From Clostridiales bacterium (GTDB lineage Bacteria; Bacillota; Clostridia; Monoglobales; Monoglobaceae), in contig JAEDLZ010000042.1 in the NCBI GenBank assembly GCA_016303265.1, positions 1 to 11,146 of the forward strand: a DNA stretch of 11,146 nt, in the 5' to 3' direction. Shown here in pieces: positions 5,946 through 11,146 of the stretch. The position numbers and the translations under genes were made by a program. Positions within the stretch are counted from its first letter, which is position 1; the number at the start of each line of letters is the position of its first letter. The notes beneath the pieces were generated by a model. That model was not told the DNA's origin, did no database searches, and saw only the letters and a list, made by a program, of their open reading frames with translations.

Positions 5946-5994
5946 CTTTTTTCCGACCACGGCACAGGCGGGGAGTGTTTTTTATGTAAAAAAC

Positions 5995-6023
5995 TTGACA
6001 ATATTCGAGTTATGTTATAAAAT
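5995..6023 (+). promoter_or_regulatory. Sigma-A promoter of the rsmD-coaD operon
   Basis: A perfect TTGACA (5995-6000) is followed by TATAAAAT (6016-6023). The best -10 is TAAAAT with a 17-base spacer, or TATAAA with an extended TG at 6013-6014. Directly upstream, GTTTTTT and AAAAAAC (5977-5994) form an AT-rich inverted repeat that could act as an UP element. A small palindrome, GTTATGATAAC (6029-6039), lies near the start point. Confidence 0.8.
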
Positions 6024-6066
6024 ATAAGTTATGATAACAACTGATTTACAGAAAGGGTCTTGATTT

Positions 6067-6609
6067 ATGAGAGTTATTTCCGGGACGGCAAGGGGGCTTA
6101 AGCTCCTCGCACCAGACGGCATGGACACAAGACCTACCACGGACAGAGTTAAGGAATCCGTTTTCAATATACTTATGCCGTATATCCCCTGCCAAAATGT
6201 TCTTGACCTTTTTGCCGGAAGCGGCAGTATGGGGCTTGAGGCTCTGAGCCGAGGCTGCGGACACGCTGTTTTTATTGAAAAGGATACCCGTGCTCTTGAG
6301 GTTATACATAAAAATCTTGAAAAAGCCCGTGTTATCACATCCTCCGAGGTCATTAAGGCGGACGCCTTTGACTATCTCGGCAGATGTAAGACGCAATTCG
6401 ATATAATTTTTCTCGACCCGCCTTACAACAAAGGCCTGCTTGCACCTGTTTTTGAAAAAGTTTTTTCCGGCAGGCTTCTGACGGCAGAGGGTATTATTGT
6501 CGTTGAAAGCGAGGCAGGCGGCGAGATGGTCTGCGACAATCGTTTCAACTGCGTCAAGCGGGCAAAATACGGGAAAACCGTTATTTCGGTTTTCCGTTTT
6601 CGGAGTTGA
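6067..6609 (+). CDS. rsmD: 16S rRNA (guanine(966)-N(2))-methyltransferase RsmD
   Basis: This S-adenosylmethionine-dependent RNA methyltransferase has 180 residues, the usual size. The N-terminal MRVISGTARGLKL and TRPTTDRVKESVFNIL (about 1-36) are characteristic of RsmD. The cofactor-binding motif is DLFAGSGSMGLEALSRG (47-63). The catalytic motif of N-2/N-6 methylases is DPPY at 117-120. RsmD modifies guanine 966 (E. coli numbering) of 16S rRNA in the 30S subunit. The ribosome binding site AAAGGG is 9 bases before the ATG. It is the first gene of an operon with coaD, which begins 6 bases after its stop; this rsmD-coaD pairing is common in Firmicutes. Confidence 0.95.
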   Translation: MRVISGTARGLKLLAPDGMDTRPTTDRVKESVFNILMPYIPCQNVLDLFAGSGSMGLEALSRGCGHAVFIEKDTRALEVIHKNLEKARVITSSEVIKADAFDYLGRCKTQFDIIFLDPPYNKGLLAPVFEKVFSGRLLTAEGIIVVESEAGGEMVCDNRFNCVKRAKYGKTVISVFRFRS

Positions 6610-6615
6610 TTTGCT

Positions 6616-7098
6616 ATGAGTACAGTTATATATCCCGGCAGCTTTGACCCCTGCACAAACGGTCATCTTGATATTATCCGAAGAGCGTCGAAGATTTTTG
6701 AAAAGGTTATTGTCGCTGTCCTCTGCAATTCGAGCAAGGCGCCTCTTTTCAGCGCCGAGGAGCGGGTTCAGTTTATAAAGGATGCGGCAAAAGACCTTCC
6801 CAATGTTGAAATTACCAGCTTTTCGGGACTTTTAGTTGATTTTGCAAAAAAGAATAATGCAAAGATTGTTATTAAGGGGCTTCGCGCCGTTTCGGATTTT
6901 GAATATGAGTTTCAGATGGCTCTCACAAACCACAATCTCTGTCGGGAATGTGAAACCATTTTTATTCCTGCCAGCGCAGAATATATGTTTTTAAGCTCCA
7001 GTATCGTTAAGGAAATTGCTTCTTATGACGGGGATCTTACCGGGCTTGTTCCTCCCGACCTTGTTCCGGTTTTGCGGCATCGGTTTGGATTTTGTTAA
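6616..7098 (+). CDS. coaD: Phosphopantetheine adenylyltransferase CoaD
   Basis: This enzyme transfers AMP from ATP to 4'-phosphopantetheine, giving dephospho-CoA in the penultimate step of coenzyme A synthesis. It has 160 residues, the normal bacterial length. The nucleotidyltransferase motif TNGH (14-17) sits in the expected GSFDPCTNGHLDI context. The conserved IKGLR (86-90) and the second ATP motif SSSIVKEIA (127-135) are intact, so it should be active. The ribosome binding site (CGGAG) lies within the end of rsmD, indicating joint transcription and probable coupling. Confidence 0.97.
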   Translation: MSTVIYPGSFDPCTNGHLDIIRRASKIFEKVIVAVLCNSSKAPLFSAEERVQFIKDAAKDLPNVEITSFSGLLVDFAKKNNAKIVIKGLRAVSDFEYEFQMALTNHNLCRECETIFIPASAEYMFLSSSIVKEIASYDGDLTGLVPPDLVPVLRHRFGFC

Positions 7099-7135
7099 CA
7101 ATTTAGATTTATATAGATAAACAGGAGGTTTAACT

Positions 7136-7600
7136 ATGGACTCTTTAGAATTGCTTGAAGAATTGGAAGATATAATCGACAAAGGTGTTTCCGTTCCTTT
7201 TTCAGGGCGCTGCCTTTTGGACAAGGATGAGCTTTTGGAGGTTTTATCCGAAATTAAGCTTAAACTCCCCGAGGACCTTAAGCAGGCAAAATGGATTAAG
7301 GAAGAGCGCGAAAGAATTATTGCCGACGCAAAGACCGAAGCAGACGCACTCATTAAAACCGCCAACGACCAGATTATTGCTATGGTTGACGAAAATGAGA
7401 TAACAAAGAAAGCAATGGCTCAGGCTTCCGATATTGTTGAGCAGGCAAAGGGCGAGGCATTGGCTACAAAAACATCTTCTTATGACTACGCCGACTATCT
7501 GCTTGAAAATGTGGAAAATGTTGTTGTGAGCACAATTAAGGACCTTGAGCAGTGCATAAATATTGTCAGAAACAACCGCTCCGATATGAAAAACAAATAG
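7136..7600 (+). CDS. Conserved coiled-coil protein of unknown function, third gene of the coaD operon
   Basis: This is a soluble, strongly charged protein of 154 residues with no signal peptide or membrane segment. It starts with a short acidic helix (MDSLELLEELEDIIDKG). The segment KAPL-like linker is absent; instead residues 17-45 (VPFSGRCLLDKDELLEVLSEIKLKLP) precede a long predicted helix from about 46 to 110 rich in Ala, Glu and Lys. A second helical part at 117-148 ends the protein. Similar clostridial proteins are often labelled as an ATPase or V-type ATPase subunit because of the coiled coil; no ATP-binding motif is present, so that label is not supported. A perfect AGGAGG lies 7 bases before the ATG. 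It follows coaD by 37 bases without a terminator, so it is probably cotranscribed. A structural or DivIVA-like scaffolding role is conceivable but unproven. Confidence 0.85.
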   Translation: MDSLELLEELEDIIDKGVSVPFSGRCLLDKDELLEVLSEIKLKLPEDLKQAKWIKEERERIIADAKTEADALIKTANDQIIAMVDENEITKKAMAQASDIVEQAKGEALATKTSSYDYADYLLENVENVVVSTIKDLEQCINIVRNNRSDMKNK

Positions 7601-7663
7601 GTTTTTTCGGAGCCGCTCCCGGATGGTCTGATTTTATAAATTTTTGATTTTGGGTCATATGGT

Positions 7664-7888
7664 ATGGAAATTTTCGTCAGCAGCCATTCCTTTAGCCAAT
7701 ATTTAAAATCATGGAAATTAAGGCTTGCCGAAACAATCAAAGCAGGCGTCATTTCTGTTGCTTAGTGCGTTAAAATCCTACCTCTTGCGGAATATAACGG
7801 ATTTATTTCCGTAGAATATGAGGGGAAAAGCGGCTGTATTGAAGAAATTAAAACCGGCTGTAAAAATTTAAAGAGTTATATAAAATAA
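7664..7888 (+). pseudogene. Remnant of a sugar phosphate isomerase/epimerase (xylose isomerase-like TIM barrel) gene
   Basis: The frame starting at 7664 encodes MEIFVSSHSFSQYLKSWKL, which closely resembles the N-terminus of this TIM-barrel family. It runs 33 codons to a TAG at 7763-7765. In the same frame after the stop, 7790-7885 encodes AEYNGFISVEYEGKSGCIEE and a terminal KNLKSYIK, which resembles the family's C-terminus. Only about 75 codons remain of roughly 280, so the whole catalytic interior is missing and a stop interrupts the rest. This looks like a large internal deletion with the two ends left in register. Family assignment is by recognition of the two ends and is moderately secure; the substrate cannot be inferred. 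Confidence 0.75.
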
Positions 7889-7927
7889 TAAACAAACCGA
7901 CCGCTATATGGTCGGTTTGTTTATTAT
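7885..7927. terminator. Bidirectional terminator with an 18-bp perfect stem
   Basis: The arms 7885-7902 and 7910-7927 pair perfectly around a 7-base loop (GCTATAT). The core is AACCGACC/GGTCGGTT. The T-rich outer arm serves as U-tract on the plus strand, and on the minus strand it continues into TTTTATATAA. It lies between convergent transcription from the coaD side and from kdpE. Its left arm overlaps the stop codon of the pseudogene, so it was probably that gene's original terminator. Confidence 0.85.
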
Positions 7928-8143
7928 CAATCCCCAAACATGGCTTATGCACATATGTACGCATTTTGCCTTACAATTGTACTTTGCGCTCAGTTATCCG
8001 TATTTCCCCCAAGGTCTTATTCTCGTATATCGCCGGAGATGCCTTTATTTTTCTTCCGGTGTTCCTTTATTTTCTGCCTTCCGTGCTCATATATCGCCCG
8101 AAATCAGCTCATCGCTCTGTTTTATTTCGCAGCAATTTTATAT
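7928..8143. other. Gene-free gap downstream of kdpE
   Basis: No convincing gene is seen on either strand. Open frames on the plus strand are low-complexity, Phe/Ile-rich and lack ribosome binding sites. The gap holds imperfect direct repeats: CTCGTATATCGCCGG (8022-8036) recurs at 8086-8100 with 13 of 15 matches, and CCTTTATTTT recurs at 8042 and 8064. It may be decayed sequence. Confidence 0.5.
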
Positions 8144-8845
8144 TTATTCAACCTTTACCATCCTATAGCCTACCCCGATATGCGTTTGAATATATTGGGG
8201 AGAATCGGGCATATTTTCAATCTTTTTTCTGAGAGTTGCCATAAAAACACGCAGAGAACCCACATCATTATCCCAACTGCTGCCCCAAATATTTTCCGTA
8301 ATAAACTTATGTGTTAAAACCTTGCCCACATTCTTTGAAAGCAGGCTTAAAAGCTTAAACTCAATCGGCGTCAGGTGAAGTTCTTTTTCATCCAGATATG
8401 CACATCCTGCAGCATAATCTATTTTGAGTTTGCCATTTATAAATACAGAGGAAGTGGAAAGCAACTGCGTCCGGATAAAATTAAGCCGTCTTTGTGTTAC
8501 TCTCAGTCTTGCCAACAGCTCTTCAACCGAAAACGGTTTTGTCAGATAATCGTCGGCACCGCTGTCAAGCGCCTCAATTTTATCCGCGTCCTCGCTTCTT
8601 GCGCTTATAACAATAATCGGTGAATTTGACCATGAGCGTATTTTCTTTATGACCTCGATTCCGTCTAAATCGGGAAGTCCCAAATCCAGCAGTATAATAT
8701 CAGGATTGTGGGATGATGCTTCCATGACCGCACTTTCTCCGTCTTTTGCGGTTAAAAATTTATAGTCGTGTGTTTTTAATGTTGTTGTTATAAGATTCCT
8801 GACGGGGGTGTCGTCTTCAACAACCAGAACCGTTGTCCTGTTCAT
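8144..8845 (-). CDS. kdpE: Response regulator KdpE (OmpR/PhoB family)
   Basis: This DNA-binding response regulator has 233 residues, normal for KdpE. The receiver domain (1-120) keeps the acidic pair at 11-12, the phosphoacceptor Asp54 (LLDLGLPDLDG), Ser81 and Lys103 (LTKPFSVEELLARLR). The winged-helix domain (about 130-233) has the KdpE-like stretches HLTPIEFKLLSLLSKNVGKVLTH, SLRVFMATLRKKIE and the terminal IQTHIGVGYRMVKVE. KdpE classically activates potassium uptake genes (kdpFABC) at low K+ or high osmolarity; no such targets lie in the window. It follows kdpD, but with an unusual 132-base gap. The start is supported by domain alignment; the ribosome binding sites are weak (AGG at 9 bases or GAGAGG at 14 bases) and overlap possible RNA hairpins. 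Confidence 0.93.
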   Translation of the reverse strand: MNRTTVLVVEDDTPVRNLITTTLKTHDYKFLTAKDGESAVMEASSHNPDIILLDLGLPDLDGIEVIKKIRSWSNSPIIVISARSEDADKIEALDSGADDYLTKPFSVEELLARLRVTQRRLNFIRTQLLSTSSVFINGKLKIDYAAGCAYLDEKELHLTPIEFKLLSLLSKNVGKVLTHKFITENIWGSSWDNDVGSLRVFMATLRKKIENMPDSPQYIQTHIGVGYRMVKVE

Positions 8846-8863
8846 ATAACATCGCCTAACCTC

Positions 8864-8912
8864 TCTGCCCGCAAGATAGAAATTGTCAACCCCTTATCAC
8901 GGGCAGATAAGG
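8864..8912 (-). promoter_or_regulatory. Two mutually exclusive hairpins in front of kdpE
   Basis: CCTTATC/GATAAGG (8892-8898 with 8906-8912) forms one 7-bp stem. TCTGCCCG/CGGGCAGA (8864-8871 with 8900-8907) forms another 8-bp stem. They share bases 8906-8907 and the second reaches into the loop of the first, so they compete. The second partly covers the purine-rich GAGAGG region before the kdpE start, so the choice of fold could affect translation. A TTGACA in this gap (minus strand) has no matching -10. Confidence 0.4.
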
Positions 8913-8977
8913 CGTTAAACGAATATATTGCCCGGGTGCGTTTCACCGAAGCCGAAAGCACGGCGCAATCAGCCAAA

Positions 8978-10720
8978 TCAGTTAACATGACTTGTCATAT
9001 TAACCTCCCTTGCCGGCAATGTAAATGTGAAAACAGCGCCCTGCGGCTTGTTGTCCGAAACAAAAATTTCTCCGCCGTGTGCGGCTATAACAGACTTACA
9101 CAGCGACAGTCCGAGGCCTATACTTCTCCTGCTGTCAGCAATATTATTGGCTCCGCTGAAAAACATATCAAAAACCTTGCCTTTTATTTCATCAGATATT
9201 CCAAGGCCGTTATCCGCAACCGAAACCTTAACTTTGTCCTTGTGTTTTTCCGTTTCAATTACAATTTCTGACCCCTCGGGAGTATACTTAATCGCATTAT
9301 CAACCAAGTTTATTATTACCTGAACAATCAGTCTTGCGTCAACATTGACAAGAACCATCTCATCAGAGTTTTTAACCTTAATCCTGTGCCTTAAGTCCCT
9401 GTTATTGATATGGTGAAGCGCCTCTGTTATAATCTCTTCCATAAGCTCCATTGAAAGGTTCAGCTTCATTTTCCCGTCTTCCAGTCTTGTAACCGACAAA
9501 AGGTTTTCCACAAGATTTATAAGCCACATAGAGTCATCATAAATATCCTTATAAATCTGTTTTTTTGTCGAAGTGTCAAAGGAATCCCCGTTTGATAGCA
9601 GATTATCGGCATTCCCCATAATTGATGTCAGCGGCGTCCGCAAATCGTGGGAGATGGCACGCAGAAGATTTGCACGAAGCTGCTCATTTTTTGCAAGAAT
9701 TGCAGCAGCCTCCTTTTCTTTTGCATTTTTTTCATTTTCAAGGGCGAGCGCACATTCGCCAAGTATTGACAGCATTACGCTGTTTTCAAAGGAATCGAGA
9801 GGATTGTCCTGCATTTTTATGCCTACCACCCCGTAAACTTTTCCCATTACTCTTACCGCAAGATACATACATTTTGCGTCGGAAAGAGTATCCGTTGTTG
9901 CTCCCGCGTGCTTATTGTTTTCCATAACCCACTGCGCCGCCGCCTTTTCACGGTCCGACACCAGCTCATCCCCTAAGCCTTCTTCGGATGCAAAGAAAAT
10001 GCGCGGCTCCTCAAGCTTTCCGCTATTGCAATGATAGAACACTATATTCCTTTTGAGGAGCTTTATCAGCTGATTTGCCGTTTCTGTAATGATTTCATCG
10101 GTTCCGTTCGCCTTTTGAATAAGCTGGTTTGTATCAAATAAAATCTTTGTTCTAAAAGCCGCCTGCGCAGCCTGCTTTGCATGGTTTTTGAGTTTTATTG
10201 CAAGCGTACTTGTAATAAACGCCGCCGTAAGCATTATCAAAAAGGTTGCGGGATAGCCTTTGTCATATGCCATGAATGTAAATTTCGGCGCCGTAAAGAA
10301 AAAATTAAATATCAGCACGCTGACAACAGAGGAAACAATGCTGTAAAATCTGCTTGTGGTAATTACCGCAATAAGAAGTACAGCCAAAATATATACGGTT
10401 ATAATATTCGCCTCTGTAAAGCCCAGCCACGAAAAAGCATACCCTGCAAGCGTTGCAAGCAGCAGGATTCCTATACTTTCCGTCATTTCAAGCAGCGAAA
10501 GCGCAGAGCTTCTCTTCTTTGTGGATTTTGCCTCTTCGTAACCTATAATATCTGTTCCCCGCTTCTTTGCCCCGTGTGCCGCCTTTAGCATGGTATATGT
10601 TTCTCCTGCGCCGTCTGCATAGTTGAAAAATTTTTTCAAATGACCTTTTGTGCTATTATCTGCGTTTCCGTCATTCATTGCTTCCAAAATAATGTCGTTT
10701 TTTTGTCGCTGCGTATCCAA
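8978..10720 (-). CDS. kdpD: KdpD-type sensor histidine kinase with a shortened N-terminal region (DUF4118 domain)
   Basis: This membrane histidine kinase has 580 residues if started at TTG 10720, which has GGAGG 8 bases upstream; the frame is open further but without support. Full-length KdpD has about 900. Residues 26-62 are a recognisable remnant of the KdpD N-terminal domain (KGHLKKFFNYADGAGETYTML), but the Walker A lysine is Glu (GAGET for GVGKT, residues 37-41). After about residue 62 the rest of that domain and the universal-stress-protein domain are missing. Sequence resumes just before four membrane segments (about 82-102, 105-122, 125-144, 157-177), then a GAF-like region (about 192-332). 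The kinase core is complete: H-box His358 (AISHDLRTPL), N-box NLVDNAIKY (471-479), DNGLGI (503-508) and GLGLSLCKS (535-543). It should phosphorylate KdpE. Missing parts normally sense K+-related cues and, in some Firmicutes, c-di-AMP, so its signal has probably changed. Confidence 0.88.
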   Translation of the reverse strand: MDTQRQKNDIILEAMNDGNADNSTKGHLKKFFNYADGAGETYTMLKAAHGAKKRGTDIIGYEEAKSTKKRSSALSLLEMTESIGILLLATLAGYAFSWLGFTEANIITVYILAVLLIAVITTSRFYSIVSSVVSVLIFNFFFTAPKFTFMAYDKGYPATFLIMLTAAFITSTLAIKLKNHAKQAAQAAFRTKILFDTNQLIQKANGTDEIITETANQLIKLLKRNIVFYHCNSGKLEEPRIFFASEEGLGDELVSDREKAAAQWVMENNKHAGATTDTLSDAKCMYLAVRVMGKVYGVVGIKMQDNPLDSFENSVMLSILGECALALENEKNAKEKEAAAILAKNEQLRANLLRAISHDLRTPLTSIMGNADNLLSNGDSFDTSTKKQIYKDIYDDSMWLINLVENLLSVTRLEDGKMKLNLSMELMEEIITEALHHINNRDLRHRIKVKNSDEMVLVNVDARLIVQVIINLVDNAIKYTPEGSEIVIETEKHKDKVKVSVADNGLGISDEIKGKVFDMFFSGANNIADSRRSIGLGLSLCKSVIAAHGGEIFVSDNKPQGAVFTFTLPAREVNMTSHVN

Positions 10721-10923
10721 AATATTCGCCTCCCCATTTACTTCACTTGCATTTTCACCGGCAATGTATGCGGTAATCACTCTGCCCAAAAAGGATAATT
10801 CAATCCAAGTAAAGCGGGCGGCGCAGCCGAGTTGTATGCTCAAAGGCAAACACCGTCACATTCCGAAACAATTTTAGCTTCTTGCTTATCCTTTGTAGTA
10901 ATTGTAACGCATTTTCAGAATTT
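10721..10923 (-). other. Non-coding or decayed gap upstream of kdpD
   Basis: The kdpD frame stays open through most of this gap (to a TTG at 10849), but the encoded residues match nothing I recognise and lack a ribosome binding site. The first bases after the small membrane gene read GTGAAAATTCTG and then reach a stop within about 14 codons, which could be the start of a degraded gene. No clear promoter or terminator is visible. Confidence 0.35.
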
Positions 10924-11097
10924 TCACAACGGTTTATTTATATTTTTTATATTTTGCTGTGCATTTTCCTCTTTCTCGTCTTCGTCCATTTCAAAACCTT
11001 TGTAATTTTCATCCATAAAATTAACGGCTTTACCGATAACAAAAAAACCGAGAAACATAAAAGCGGCAACGCTTATAAATAATAAAATGTCCTGCAT
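10924..11097 (-). CDS. Small single-span membrane protein of unknown function
   Basis: This 57-residue protein starts at ATG 11097, chosen because GGGAG lies 8 bases upstream. Residues about 4-24 form one hydrophobic membrane segment (ILLFISVAAFMFLGFFVIG). The rest is short, hydrophilic and acidic (DENYKGFEMDEDEKEE), with Asn/Lys at the end. No motif is recognised. It lies upstream of kdpD on the same strand, so a link with potassium uptake or with the KdpD signalling protein is possible, but that is inference from position only. The 203-base gap to kdpD holds no recognisable gene. Confidence 0.65.
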   Translation of the reverse strand: MQDILLFISVAAFMFLGFFVIGKAVNFMDENYKGFEMDEDEKEENAQQNIKNINKPL

Positions 11098-11146
11098 AAC
11101 AGCATCTCCCAAACGAGCACCTTTGCCAAGTCAAATCCGGAAGCAT

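Noticed and set aside
6046..6666. 206-codon open frame on the minus strand opposite rsmD
   Set aside because: rsmD on the plus strand has complete methyltransferase motifs; the opposite frame has no family features and no ribosome binding site.
7605..7625. GGAGC/GCTCC palindrome after the coiled-coil gene as a terminator
   Set aside because: The loop would be one base and no U-tract follows directly; the 18-bp stem at 7885-7927 is a much better terminator.
7908..8317. Overlapping hydrophobic open frames on the plus strand after the terminator
   Set aside because: They run into the antisense of kdpE, have no ribosome binding sites, and their hydrophobicity follows from T-rich sequence.
10882..11082. 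66-codon Phe/Ile-rich frame on the plus strand
   Set aside because: It is antisense to the small membrane protein, which has a well-placed ribosome binding site and a more ordinary composition.

Overview
The window looks like chromosomal DNA of a spore-forming Firmicute of the class Clostridia. The evidence is the yabP-yabQ-divIC-S1 cluster, a MecA adaptor, clostridial-type KdpD/KdpE proteins, strong AGGAGG ribosome binding sites and AT-rich consensus promoters. Only the general lineage is supported; genus and species cannot be read from the sequence. Most of the window is ordinary housekeeping DNA. The accessory or decaying parts are the left edge, the gap after the coaD operon, and the Kdp region at the right.

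Layout. (1) 1-917: the 5' part of a tyrosine recombinase gene (minus strand, running off the left edge), with a dense set of inverted repeats around its start. An integrated element probably lies to the left. (2) 918-4891, minus strand: yebC; an SPFH (stomatin-like) gene with its partner nfeD; an S1-domain RNA-binding protein; divIC; yabQ; yabP. The yabPQ pair has a possible sigma-E promoter, while divIC has a perfect consensus vegetative promoter, so one cluster seems to serve both sporulation and growth. (3) 5000-5626: mecA, facing left. (4) 5627-6066: a gene-free stretch holding the mecA promoter, a structured non-coding RNA with its own promoters and terminator (probably 6S-like), and the promoter of the next operon. 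(5) 6067-7600, plus strand: rsmD, coaD and a conserved coiled-coil protein of unknown role. (6) 7664-7927: the remnant of a sugar phosphate isomerase/epimerase gene with most of its interior deleted, ending in an 18-bp terminator stem. (7) 8144-11097, minus strand: kdpE, a shortened kdpD and a small membrane protein.

The genes fall into a few working groups: ribosome and translation (yebC, rsmD, the S1 protein), coenzyme A synthesis (coaD), membrane organisation (SPFH with NfeD), division (divIC), spore coat/cortex (yabP, yabQ), regulated proteolysis (mecA), and a K+/turgor-type two-component system (kdpD/kdpE) whose sensor has lost most of its normal N-terminal input region.

I do not see a clear new defence or mobile system. 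The points most worth following are the rewired KdpD with a broken Walker A motif, the non-coding RNA at 5783-5945, the hairpin that buries the integrase start codon, and the possible hairpin switch before kdpE.
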